Assembly (NCBI GenBank): GCA_050261415.1
Contig: JBLNDG010000137.1
Span: forward strand, 1 to 17,338
Direction of reading: 5' to 3'
Source: JBLNDG01 sp050261415
Lineage (GTDB): Bacteria; Bacillota; Clostridia; Lutisporales; Lutisporaceae
Length of the DNA: 17,338 nucleotides
Part shown: positions 1 to 6,862 of the stretch, in pieces
How the letters are laid out: each line of letters starts with the position of its first letter
Numbering within the stretch: the first letter of the stretch is position 1
The notes under the pieces: generated by a model
Database searches by the model: none
Seen by the model: the letters and a program-made list of their open reading frames with translations, nothing else
What the model was told of the DNA's origin: nothing
Position numbers and translations under genes: made by a program

Positions 1-2
1 AA

Positions 3-374
3 GTAAAGGACATTACGTCTATAGTTCAGAAACACCTGAATGACATAAAACAGAAGAATCTGGATGAAGCCGTCAAGTATTGGGTTGTTAAAGAAGATAC
101 GGAATTTTATGCAACTCAGAGAAAAATCGTTGAAGATCTCATAAACAATGCCGGTAAATATTCATTCAATGTAGGGGAAATTGAGCTTTGGTCACTGAGT
201 GATCCTCATAGATCGGAGACCCCCGAGAATTCCACCTATGCAAAGGTAAAAGTAGTTATTTGGGATGGAAAGAATACCACCAAATACAAGCTTATACTGA
301 AAAGATATTATGGCGGGCAATTTGAAATTGAAAGCTGGAATAACGACCCTCTGGGCATATCCCAATTATTCTGA
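3..374 (+). CDS. Hypothetical protein, C-terminal part (5' end outside window)
   Basis: The reading frame is open from the window edge to TGA at 372-374 and gives about 123 residues. The visible part is soluble and mixed charged/aromatic, with no membrane segment or catalytic motif that I recognise. It begins with a helical stretch (VKDITSIVQKHLNDIKQKNL) and ends in an alternating beta-like region (TKYKLILKRYYGGQFEIESW). That pattern is reminiscent of small NTF2-like or DUF4829-type extracytoplasmic domains in Firmicutes, but this is only an impression. An intrinsic terminator follows immediately, so this is the last gene of its transcript. Function unknown. Confidence 0.7.
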   Translation, partial: VKDITSIVQKHLNDIKQKNLDEAVKYWVVKEDTEFYATQRKIVEDLINNAGKYSFNVGEIELWSLSDPHRSETPENSTYAKVKVVIWDGKNTTKYKLILKRYYGGQFEIESWNNDPLGISQLF

Positions 375-380
375 TACCGA

Positions 381-416
381 TAAAAAAGTGCAGACAAAAT
401 GTATGCACTTTTTTTA
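381..416 (+). terminator. Intrinsic terminator of the upstream gene
   Basis: An 11-bp perfect stem (AAAAAAGTGCA at 382-392 pairing with TGCACTTTTTT at 404-414) with an 11-nt loop starts 8 nt after the stop codon and ends in a T run. The A run before the stem could let it work on the other strand as well. Confidence 0.8.
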
Positions 417-461
417 GTTAAATTCTTCGCAACAGGGCATCATATTATTGAGGTGAAGAAA

Positions 462-629
462 ATGTATCATGATGGTAATGAGGATAAAATGAAGAATTCT
501 GCAGTTATCCCGGTACAGAACATGATAGATGGCAGCAGTGTAATATTCTTCGGAGAAGATCCCGGTGTAATAGGCGATGATTCTGAAAATGACGTGCGTG
601 AAAAGAACATCAGGCGGCTATCTGATTAG
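462..629 (+). CDS. Small hypothetical protein, 55 aa
   Basis: I place the start at ATG 462, which has an AGGTGAAG Shine-Dalgarno sequence (451-458) just upstream. An earlier in-frame ATG at 399 lies inside the terminator loop and is unlikely. The product (MYHDGNEDKMKNSAVIPVQN...) is hydrophilic and acidic, has no cysteine and no membrane segment, and ends RRLSD. I do not recognise a family. It sits alone between the upstream terminator and the convergent ABC operon, with no clear promoter of its own. It may be a genuine small gene or a chance ORF with a good ribosome binding site. Confidence 0.4.
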   Translation: MYHDGNEDKMKNSAVIPVQNMIDGSSVIFFGEDPGVIGDDSENDVREKNIRRLSD

Positions 630-644
630 TTTTCAACCTCAATC

Positions 645-684
645 CCTGCGGTGTGGAAAAGGTGCCCCCCTGCTGTACCGCAGG
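645..684. repeat. 8-bp inverted repeat between convergent genes
   Basis: CCTGCGGT (645-652) and ACCGCAGG (677-684) are perfect arms around a 24-nt loop. They lie between the 55-aa ORF and the 3' end of the minus-strand ABC operon. Neither side has a T run, so this is not a canonical intrinsic terminator. It could still be a 3'-end stabilising hairpin of the operon mRNA. Confidence 0.4.
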
Positions 685-703
685 AAAACACCCCTTTCTA
701 TCC

Positions 704-1837
704 CTAATCCAAAGTCTTTTTAAATTTCTTCATTGTAATTACAATAATAAGCATTATAAGCAGCAGAAGTATGATTGTAGTATTAAGCAGGTACGGCAGC
801 CCTATTCCCTTTACTATAATTCCCCTCAATATTATCAGGAAATAAGTTATTGGAAAGGTTCCGCCTATGAGGTATATTATCTTTGGCATTGCCTCCCTTG
901 GAAACATAAATCCCGAAAGCAGCACACTTGGCAATAGGAAAAGTATCGCTGCCTGCATTGCCTGCAGTTGTGTTTTTGCTACTGTAGATATCAGCATACC
1001 CATTGCAAGAGCGCCTATAAGGAATATAAAACCCAAAAGAATCAGCAGTATAAGGCTGCCTTTTATGGCAACTCCAAACAGAATGTAGCTCAGGATAAGA
1101 ATTATGGCAAAGTCATAAAGGCCTATTATAACATATGGTATCAGCTTTCCTATAATCAGTTCGAGCCCTGTCACAGGAGTCATGATAAGCTGTTCTATCG
1201 TGCCCCTTTCTCTCTCCCTGACCATGGCAAAGGCTGTGAGTATTATTGTAATGTTTTGCAAAATCAGCCCTACTACACCAGGTACGTTGAATTTACTGCT
1301 CTCAAGGGTAGGGTTATACAGCACTCTTGGTTTTGCTGCTATTCCTGCTGAAGCAGCGCCTGCCATTCCGGCTTTTTTTGAGTTGAGTTCCTTTAACTGT
1401 ACTGAGTGGTTGTTTGCCAGTATTATTGAATAGGACATAGCTGTTCTTGCAATTGTAGGGTCTGATCCATCAACTAGTATTTGTATCTCTGCTGGCTTGT
1501 TTCTTTTTATATCCCTGGTATAATCGTTTGGTATTATGAGCCCTACTTTAACTTCCCCTTTGTCTATATACTCTTCTACAATATCAGGCGAGTCGACCAC
1601 TTCATATATTTTGAAGTAATAGGAGTTGTTGAAGCTTTCTATAAGCTGCCTGCTTTCATAAGTTTTGCTCCCGTCATAAACAGCAAGGTTTACATGGTTT
1701 ATGTCGGTATTCACTGCAAAACCGAAAATAAGCAGCATCATTACAGGGGCGATAAGCGCCATGACCAGGCTGGCCTTGTCACGCTTAATGTGAATGAATT
1801 CCTTTTTCGTCACTGTAAGAAGTCTCTTGAGCTTCAT
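704..1837 (-). CDS. ABC-2 type transporter permease (YbhR/YbhS/YhhJ-like)
   Basis: 377-residue membrane subunit of an ABC exporter. The topology is typical of the ABC2_membrane_3 family: a short cytoplasmic N-terminus with basic residues, TM1 at about residues 22-43 (LVMALIAPVMMLLIFGFAV), a large extracytoplasmic domain at about 45-185, then five hydrophobic segments to the C-terminus, including a run of Leu/Ile near the end and a basic tail (KKFKKTLD). The conserved cytoplasmic region VRERERGTIEQLIMTPV, which lies between TM2 and TM3 and contacts the ATPase in this family, is present. It is the last gene of a tightly spaced operon, starting 3 nt after the ATPase stop with a GGGGTG ribosome binding site. 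Only one permease is present, unlike the ybhS-ybhR pair of E. coli, so it presumably acts as a homodimer. Substrate unknown; drug or lipophilic compound efflux is the family-level guess. Confidence 0.9.
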   Translation of the reverse strand: MKLKRLLTVTKKEFIHIKRDKASLVMALIAPVMMLLIFGFAVNTDINHVNLAVYDGSKTYESRQLIESFNNSYYFKIYEVVDSPDIVEEYIDKGEVKVGLIIPNDYTRDIKRNKPAEIQILVDGSDPTIARTAMSYSIILANNHSVQLKELNSKKAGMAGAASAGIAAKPRVLYNPTLESSKFNVPGVVGLILQNITIILTAFAMVRERERGTIEQLIMTPVTGLELIIGKLIPYVIIGLYDFAIILILSYILFGVAIKGSLILLILLGFIFLIGALAMGMLISTVAKTQLQAMQAAILFLLPSVLLSGFMFPREAMPKIIYLIGGTFPITYFLIILRGIIVKGIGLPYLLNTTIILLLLIMLIIVITMKKFKKTLD

Positions 1838-1840
1838 CCA

Positions 1841-2629
1841 TTACACCCCGCTTTCATTGCCGGAGGTCTTCAGATCCATAAAGGAACTTACCACTTCTTT
1901 ATTTGTAAGCTTCTTTACATATTCTATGAAAATATCCTCAAGATTTTCCGTATTATGTTCTTTGTAAAGTTCTTGTGTTGTGTTCATGGCAATGAGGTCT
2001 CCGTTGTAAATAAAACCGATTATGTCGCAAATTGATGCCTCATCCATGTAATGGGTTGTTACAAGCACGGTTATTCCATCCCTTACGAGCTGGGTAATGG
2101 AATTCCAGAACTCCCTTCTCGATACGGGATCCACTCCTGCAGTCGGTTCATCAAGTATCAGAAGGCTTGGGTTGTGTATCAAGGAACACCCTAAGGCCAA
2201 TCTCTGTTTCCACCCTCCGGACAAGGTACCTGCAAGGCTCTTTTCCTTTCCCTTCAAATTAGCCATTTCAATAAGCTGCTTTTTTCTTTCCTCAAGCTTT
2301 TCCTTTGGCATCATATATATATTGCCATAAAAGTCCAGGTTTTCTTCCACCGTCAAATCCTCATAAAGACTGAATTTCTGCGACATATAGCCAATGTTCT
2401 GCTTAATTTTTTCCGTATCCTTCACAAGGTCATAGCCCAATACCTTCCCTTCGCCGCTTGTAGGCCGCAGTACACCGCATATCATTCTGATAGTGGTGGA
2501 CTTTCCTGAACCGTTTGGTCCGAGGAAACCGAATATCTTCCCTTTAGGTATGTCAAAGGATATTCCGTTTACAGCAGTAAAATGCCCAAATTTCTTTGTC
2601 AGATTTTTTATAGTAATTGCATAATCCAT
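1841..2629 (-). CDS. ABC transporter ATP-binding protein (YbhF/CcmA-like)
   Basis: Single nucleotide-binding domain of 262 residues. Numbered from the ATG at 2629: Walker A GPNGSGKST (37-45), Q-loop near QKFSLYEDLTVEEN (84-97), signature LSGGWKQR (136-143), Walker B LLILDEP (156-162) followed by TAGVDP, and the H-loop THYMDEA (His193). All catalytic residues are intact. An in-frame GTG at 2638 would add three residues, but GGGTGA at 2635-2640 fits as the ribosome binding site for the ATG at 2629, so I choose the ATG. It energises the permease encoded just downstream, and the gene order with a preceding HlyD-type adaptor points to an exporter. YbhF has two fused ATPase domains; this protein has one, so a homodimer is expected. 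Confidence 0.93.
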   Translation of the reverse strand: MDYAITIKNLTKKFGHFTAVNGISFDIPKGKIFGFLGPNGSGKSTTIRMICGVLRPTSGEGKVLGYDLVKDTEKIKQNIGYMSQKFSLYEDLTVEENLDFYGNIYMMPKEKLEERKKQLIEMANLKGKEKSLAGTLSGGWKQRLALGCSLIHNPSLLILDEPTAGVDPVSRREFWNSITQLVRDGITVLVTTHYMDEASICDIIGFIYNGDLIAMNTTQELYKEHNTENLEDIFIEYVKKLTNKEVVSSFMDLKTSGNESGV

Positions 2630-2641
2630 ATTAATCACCCG

Positions 2642-3799
2642 CTATTCAATATTAACATCCAAAAGCATTCCGGGTTTTATGCTTTCAAGGTTATCCAATA
2701 TTTTTACCTTGACACCGAACACCAGCTTCATGCGGTCTTCCTTTGTAACAATGTTTACCGGTGTAAACTCTGCTTCAGGCGATATATACACAATCTGTCC
2801 CTTTATAGTTTTTCCCTTTAGAAAATCGCATGTTATGCTTACCTGCTTCCCCAGCTTTACTGAGCTTAATGCCCTTTCGGGTATATATATCTTAACCCAT
2901 AGGCTATCCGGATCAGTCAGAGTCATTATAGGACTTCCTGCCCCTACAAACTCCCCTTTGCTGTAATATACTGTTTCCACAATCCCACCTGTCAAAGTGG
3001 TCACATTACTCTTGCCGGCTAAAACGTTTGACAGTTCAAGCCCTTTTTCAGCCTGCTCCACGCCATACTGTGCTGTATTCCTTGTGCTCTGGGTAGCTCC
3101 GTTAGTAAGAAGCCTTAATTTTTCTTTCGCTGCAGTAAGATGTGCCTGCGCATTGCCACTCTGAGCTGCAGCCCCTTCCAATTGGGATTTTACACTGTCA
3201 AGAGAGTGATTTGCACTGTTCAATGCATACATTGCCGTGTTTGCAGCGTGTTCAGCATTATCCATTTCCTGCTGCGTCGCTGCGCCGCTGTTATATAAGA
3301 CCTTTATTCTGTCATAGTTTTCTTTACTCTGTTGGTATGCCTCCCGTGCTGTATTAACTACCTGTTCAGCCTGCTTCACCGCTGCCTCCAGCTGTTTTAC
3401 AGCGGCAGTTGATTGCTTTAGTGCATATTCTCCCTGATTTACAAGGGCTTTTTGCATGTTTATCTCTTCTTTCCTGCTGCCCTCTTCAACTTTTTGCAGT
3501 TCATTCTCAGCATTTTTCACCGATATCTTTGACTGTTCAGCCTTTATATTGTTTTCAGGAGAGTCTATTACCGCAACAACGCTGTTCGGCAAGACCTTCT
3601 GGCCTTCTTCAGCCTTAATTTCCTTTACTCTCCCGCTTGTCTCAGCACTTATATCTACTTGGTCCGCTTCCGCAGTTCCGTAAAAAACGAGATTCTTGGA
3701 ATCTTTATTAGTCATTGACCTCACAAAAGTACACGCTGTGAAAATTAAACCGACTACAGCCACTAGTAAAATCAGTGTTAGTTTATTTTTCTTAGACAT
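2642..3799 (-). CDS. HlyD/YbhG-family membrane fusion (adaptor) protein
   Basis: 385 residues. An N-terminal hydrophobic segment (about 7-24) ends in FTAC, which could be a lipobox, so the protein is either a signal-anchored or a lipid-anchored adaptor on the outer face of the membrane. Then come the lipoyl/barrel-sandwich half GTAEADQVDISAETSGRVKEIKAEEGQKV (about 41-69), a long Ala/Gln/Glu-rich alpha-helical hairpin (about 75-250, for example AVKQLEAAVKQAEQVVNTAREAYQQSKENYDRI), the second lipoyl half LTGGIVETVYYSKGEFVGAGSPIMTLTDPDSLWV, and a beta-barrel domain to the C-terminus. This is the usual order for periplasmic adaptor proteins such as YbhG. It lies between the TetR gene (3-nt gap) and the ATPase gene. 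In a Gram-positive cell it would extend into the wall and not join an outer-membrane channel. Confidence 0.9.
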   Translation of the reverse strand: MSKKNKLTLILLVAVVGLIFTACTFVRSMTNKDSKNLVFYGTAEADQVDISAETSGRVKEIKAEEGQKVLPNSVVAVIDSPENNIKAEQSKISVKNAENELQKVEEGSRKEEINMQKALVNQGEYALKQSTAAVKQLEAAVKQAEQVVNTAREAYQQSKENYDRIKVLYNSGAATQQEMDNAEHAANTAMYALNSANHSLDSVKSQLEGAAAQSGNAQAHLTAAKEKLRLLTNGATQSTRNTAQYGVEQAEKGLELSNVLAGKSNVTTLTGGIVETVYYSKGEFVGAGSPIMTLTDPDSLWVKIYIPERALSSVKLGKQVSITCDFLKGKTIKGQIVYISPEAEFTPVNIVTKEDRMKLVFGVKVKILDNLESIKPGMLLDVNIE

Positions 3800-3802
3800 A
3801 AC

Positions 3803-4414
3803 CTACCCCTCTTTCTTTGCACCTACTCCGTTCAGATATATATCTATTATTAAATCCAGCTCCTGGTCCAAATCCAGTTTACTTTTCAATACATTACTTT
3901 CCAATACTATCATTGCCATCATTCCCATAAAGCTTCTTGCTGCGGTATGAGGATTAATATCTTTGAATATCCCCTTTGTAACACCTATTTTGAATAATTC
4001 TTCTATATTCTTTATTACCCTTGGTACAAATTGCTGCAAATATTCCTTCTTAAGGTCTTCATGGTATTGCAGCTCGTTCACTATTATTTTAAAGGAGTCA
4101 ACATTATTACTGATTTTTAATATAACAGTTTTAATGAATTCTCTGGCAGCTGCTTTTGGTTCAGCCGCCGACGTTATTTCTGCTACTCCTGACGGTAATG
4201 ACATAACTATCTGCGGAACTGTCTCATGTATTATCTTATTAAGTACTGCCCGCAGAATGCCTTTTTTTGTACTGTAGTACTTGAACACGGTTCCTTCCGC
4301 TACTCCTGAGTCCCTTGCAATATCAGCCGTTTTTGCTCCATGATAGCCCTTCTGAGCAAAATGCTTTATAGCTGCATTCAATATTTTTTCCTGAGTCTCA
4401 TTACTGCTTCCCAT
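3803..4414 (-). CDS. TetR/AcrR-family transcriptional regulator
   Basis: 203 residues from the ATG at 4414. The frame stays open back to 4522, but that would place the start inside the operator and upstream of the transcription start, so it is rejected. The ATG at 4456 is an alternative with a weaker ribosome binding site. GGGAGG at 4426-4431 serves 4414, at a rather long 11-nt spacing. The N-terminal HTH (about residues 7-55) has the family pattern ILNAAIKHFAQKGYHGAKTADIARDSGVAEGTVFKYYSTKKGIL. The C-terminal helical ligand domain is divergent, as usual. It is the first gene of the efflux operon and probably represses its own promoter through the palindrome at 4499-4530, with release by a toxic substrate of the pump. 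The gene order parallels cecR (ybiH) before ybhGFSR in E. coli. Confidence 0.9.
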   Translation of the reverse strand: MGSSNETQEKILNAAIKHFAQKGYHGAKTADIARDSGVAEGTVFKYYSTKKGILRAVLNKIIHETVPQIVMSLPSGVAEITSAAEPKAAAREFIKTVILKISNNVDSFKIIVNELQYHEDLKKEYLQQFVPRVIKNIEELFKIGVTKGIFKDINPHTAARSFMGMMAMIVLESNVLKSKLDLDQELDLIIDIYLNGVGAKKEG

Positions 4415-4498
4415 ATTTATTGAGTCCTCCCTTCTTAATGGTGTAAAATTCCTCATGTACTTCTTTTCATACAACTCTATGAATGTAGCCGTCAAAAT

Positions 4499-4530
4499 AA
4501 TGATAAGTGAGTGACTACTCACTTATCATT
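4499..4530. promoter_or_regulatory. TetR operator, 32-bp palindrome
   Basis: Two perfect 14-bp arms (AATGATAAGTGAGT at 4499-4512 and its complement at 4517-4530) flank the 4-nt centre GACT. The site covers the predicted transcription start and touches the -10 box, the classical position for a repressor that blocks promoter escape. The size, symmetry and position just upstream of a tetR gene all support autoregulation of the operon. Confidence 0.85.
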
Positions 4531-4556
4531 ATAGTAACGTTATCTATTCCTGTCAA
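4528..4556 (-). promoter_or_regulatory. Consensus sigma-A promoter of the TetR-ABC operon
   Basis: On the minus strand TTGACA (4556-4551) is followed by exactly 17 nt and TATAAT (4533-4528). Both hexamers match consensus. Transcription should begin near 4521, giving a leader of about 107 nt before the TetR start at 4414. The -10 box overlaps the outer edge of the operator palindrome. Confidence 0.88.
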
Positions 4557-4576
4557 TATGAAATACTCTTTAATAT

Positions 4577-4606
4577 GAAAAAAATAAGACGATTTCTCGC
4601 CTTATT
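4577..4606 (-). terminator. Intrinsic terminator of the actin-like/PRC operon
   Basis: On the minus strand the stem AATAAGGCGA (4606-4597) pairs with TCGTCTTATT (4592-4583) through one G-U wobble around a GAAA tetraloop, and is followed by a run of seven T. It starts directly after the stop codon of the PRC-barrel gene and separates this operon from the TetR promoter downstream. Confidence 0.88.
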
Positions 4607-5539
4607 CTAATCTTCAGCATTCATTATCACTTTAACTATTGCATTGTTGTCTATTGCGTCCCTTATGAGGTTTACATCGATTATCGTAGCTTTTTCGTAG
4701 TAATTGCCGTTAATCTCAATTCCCTCAAGAAGCTCCTTGCCGCAAAGGTATGAATATTTTTCATCAATTCCGGAGGAAACTTCCTTATTTTCGCTGCTGT
4801 TTTGCGGTTGTGGCTCAGCACCAACCTCCGGGTGCTCAGGCTTTTCTTCTGCGCATGCATTCGTTTCATCACATATTTTGTCATCTTCCGTACCGCATTT
4901 TGTGTCTTCAACGACAGCTGCCTGCTCAGGCAAAGCACCTTCAGGTTCTTTTACATTCTGTACAGGAGCCTCAGGCTCAGATTTTTTATTGTCACTTTCT
5001 CCCGCTGAAACAGTTTTTAAAGGAATTACAACATTGCAGTCGATACTTGATTCTACTCTTTCTTTGAGTTTTTCTATTTCAACTTCATACCCGCCTTTAG
5101 CGCAATACTCGGTATGATTCTGTACCAGTTCCGATTCTTCAACATCCACAACCACGACACTATCGTAGTTAATAGTCTTGGATATGTCTATTTTATAATC
5201 TTCTGTATGTATGTACCTGATAATATGATTTTTATCTGCTTCAACCCCTATCAGGCTTCCGATACGTCTTCCATCTATATTATAGACATCAAGCATTGAG
5301 TTGAGTGGTTTTATGCTCTGGGATGCCAGTGTCATGGCTGATACTTCCTGGATCATTACAGCATCAGGACCTACAATAACATTATCAACGGGTATGATAA
5401 AGTAGTTTTCCATATTATGATGGTAAATATGAGTTACTTTATTTCCCTTTATTACGACCCCGTCTACTGTTCCGACCATTTCAGCTTCATGTATTGCGAT
5501 TATAGGCTGCTCCATTAGCTTAATAACCAAAGCCAGCAC
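4607..5539 (-). CDS. PRC-barrel-like protein with acidic linker, partner of actin-like ATPase
   Basis: 310 residues. Two tandem small beta-barrel-like repeats occupy the N-terminal half. Residues about 11-66 (PIIAIHEAEMVGTVDGVVIKG...YFIIPVDNVIVGPDAVMIQ) and about 79-133 (NSMLDVYNIDGRRIGSLIGV...INYDSVVVVDV) both follow the PRC-barrel pattern of a Gly-x-x-x-Gly turn, a strand, and a final VhhhDhV. A highly acidic linker rich in Glu, Pro and Ala follows (about 178-258), then a conserved-looking C-terminal module (YLCGKELLEGIEINGNYYEKATIIDVNLIRDAIDNNAIVKVIM). The GTG at 5539 follows the upstream stop codon directly, so the two genes are translationally coupled; a TTG at 5530 with better ribosome binding site spacing is an alternative start. 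PRC barrels are known adaptor domains, for example in archaeal CdvA and photosynthetic reaction-centre H subunits. I infer a filament-adaptor role; it is not shown. Confidence 0.7.
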   Translation of the reverse strand: MLALVIKLMEQPIIAIHEAEMVGTVDGVVIKGNKVTHIYHHNMENYFIIPVDNVIVGPDAVMIQEVSAMTLASQSIKPLNSMLDVYNIDGRRIGSLIGVEADKNHIIRYIHTEDYKIDISKTINYDSVVVVDVEESELVQNHTEYCAKGGYEVEIEKLKERVESSIDCNVVIPLKTVSAGESDNKKSEPEAPVQNVKEPEGALPEQAAVVEDTKCGTEDDKICDETNACAEEKPEHPEVGAEPQPQNSSENKEVSSGIDEKYSYLCGKELLEGIEINGNYYEKATIIDVNLIRDAIDNNAIVKVIMNAED

Positions 5540-6679
5540 CTACCCTTCAAGGTTTGTCTTTACATCCCTGTACATTCTGTAATACATGCTGCCGACAACA
5601 TTGTCGTATTCCCCTATATTGCTCTTTATGCAGATATAGTCATTGCTCAGGTATTTGCTAAGGTAGTCGAACAATATCTTGCTTCCGCCGCCCGCAAATA
5701 TTATGCTGTCACATGTACCTGCAAACTTAATCTTTGCAAATTCCCTGATATCCTTGCTGAGTTCATATGCAAACACATCGAATACATTCTTCACTATGCT
5801 GCTTGCATCAATGTCCTCACCTTTTTTGCCCTTCAATATGCAGTTATGAAATCTTACCATATTGTCGATTTCATAACTGAAAGGCTTCTTGTCAAGCTTG
5901 TCCCTAAAATTATTAAACATTATAAGAGATATCTTTTCATAGCAGTCAAACATACCCTTTTCGAAAGTATTTACGCCTGCTACCTTGAACCCGTCAAAAG
6001 CGGCAACATTTATCTGACCTGAGCCGATATCCCATACAACAGTCTTCATGTCTTCCTTGAATTCCTGCTTTACGCTTCCGTCTTCATTAACAGCATACTG
6101 GAAGAATGCAGCTATTCCTTCCGGACATAATACAACCTTCTCTATATCGAATACTATTTCGTATATAACCTGGGAAGTATTAAAAATGTTGTAGAACAGC
6201 ACCTTCATATTACCCATAAGGTTCTCAGTATACTTGTTGGCTGACTCTTCCTTATTTCTTGCATACTCGATAAGCGGCTGATTTACAGTAAGGTCTATCT
6301 TCTGGTAGTTTTTGTTGTACTTTGCCAGATTGTATGCAATGCCTGTAATCATGCAAAACATTATCACTTCATCTACGGCTTTTTCCTGATATCTGTTCCT
6401 GTCCCTTATAAGCAAGCCCTTCTCTTCCGCAGCTTTGCCTACAAGCATCTTTCCCTTGGAAACTCCGTCTTTGATGATTTCTACAAACATGTTGTTGATG
6501 TCAAGTTTTGCTGCATCATTGTTCCAATCTGACAGGTCAAAATCAAAATTCAAGCCATAGTTCAATTCTTTTTCCGGTTCAGAAATAATAGTCGGAAAAT
6601 CAAAAGGCTTTCTGGACTCCTCCATTATTTTTGTCAACCTGTTTCCACCATCTGCGAAAATTTTTACCCGAGATTCCAT
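5540..6679 (-). CDS. ParM/Alp-like bacterial actin ATPase
   Basis: 379 residues with the actin-fold signatures in order: phosphate-1 loop VKIFADGGNRLTKI (5-18), a CPEGIAAFF stretch (185-193) like the PEG/PQG motif of ParM-type proteins, phosphate-2 VVWDIGSGQINVAAFDG (214-230, Asp217), adenosine motif IIFAGGGSKIL (326-336), and a C-terminal EYDNVVGSMYYRM (358-370) matching the family's ANxxGF helix. The length fits ParM/Alp-type actins and is short for MreB-plus-extension or FtsA. There is a strong GGAGG ribosome binding site 8-9 nt before the ATG. It heads a two-gene operon with the PRC-barrel protein. The usual plasmid partners (a small ParR, parC repeats) are not in the window, and the neighbours look chromosomal, so plasmid segregation is not the obvious role. 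Polymerisation and ATPase activity are inferred from the family. Confidence 0.85.
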   Translation of the reverse strand: MESRVKIFADGGNRLTKIMEESRKPFDFPTIISEPEKELNYGLNFDFDLSDWNNDAAKLDINNMFVEIIKDGVSKGKMLVGKAAEEKGLLIRDRNRYQEKAVDEVIMFCMITGIAYNLAKYNKNYQKIDLTVNQPLIEYARNKEESANKYTENLMGNMKVLFYNIFNTSQVIYEIVFDIEKVVLCPEGIAAFFQYAVNEDGSVKQEFKEDMKTVVWDIGSGQINVAAFDGFKVAGVNTFEKGMFDCYEKISLIMFNNFRDKLDKKPFSYEIDNMVRFHNCILKGKKGEDIDASSIVKNVFDVFAYELSKDIREFAKIKFAGTCDSIIFAGGGSKILFDYLSKYLSNDYICIKSNIGEYDNVVGSMYYRMYRDVKTNLEG

Positions 6680-6766
6680 ATGTAAACCTCCTCACAATAT
6701 TAATGAAAGTAAAATAAATACAACTCTTCTATATTATACGATACCCCATATCCCTTTTGTATCATA

Positions 6767-6782
6767 TAGGACTTAAGTCCTA
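6767..6782. repeat. 16-bp perfect palindrome, candidate operator
   Basis: TAGGACTTAAGTCCTA is a perfect 16-bp palindrome with no spacer. Its centre is about 48 bp upstream of the predicted minus-strand start and about 56 bp upstream of the plus-strand start, so it suits a dimeric regulator acting in both directions. I cannot name the regulator. Confidence 0.75.
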
Positions 6783-6797
6783 ATTTGTCCTAATTTG
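6778..6797 (+). repeat. Tandem 10-bp direct repeat beside the palindrome
   Basis: TCCTAATTTG occurs twice head to tail (6778-6787 and 6788-6797). The first copy shares its 5' half with the right arm of the palindrome. The array therefore looks like one full site plus an extra half-site in helical phase (10 bp), ending at the candidate -35 of the plus-strand gene. Confidence 0.7.
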
Positions 6798-6862
6798 TTG
6801 AAAATACCGTCATTTTGTGATAATTTCAAGATGTATGTAGTATTTTCAAGGGAGGGTATACG

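Larger units (their letters stand above)
6680..6862. promoter_or_regulatory. Divergent promoter region of the cytoskeletal module
   Basis: 183 bp separate the actin-like gene (minus) from the P-loop gene (plus). For the minus strand a TATAAT -10 box lies at 6738-6733 with no good -35, suggesting activator dependence. For the plus strand, TTGTTG (6795-6800), 18 nt, then GATAAT (6819-6824) preceded by TG (an extended -10) is a fair promoter. The palindrome at 6767-6782 and tandem repeats at 6778-6797 lie between the two promoters, where one regulator could control both arms. Confidence 0.6.

Noticed and set aside
968..1351. 127-codon plus-strand ORF opposite the permease
   Set aside because: Antisense shadow of membrane-segment codons with Cys/Tyr-rich random composition.
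4415..4522. N-terminal extension of the TetR protein to 4522
   Set aside because: It would start inside the operator and at or upstream of the predicted transcription start, so that part cannot be translated from this promoter.
4704..5117. Ser-rich plus-strand ORF opposite the PRC-barrel gene
   Set aside because: It is the antisense shadow of the Glu/Pro-rich acidic linker; no ribosome binding site or family features.
5540..6679. MreB or FtsA as identity of the actin-like protein
   Set aside because: No MreB neighbours (mreC/mreD), no FtsA 1C-type insertion or C-terminal amphipathic helix, and the CPEGIAAFF and DNVVGS motifs fit ParM/Alp-type proteins better.
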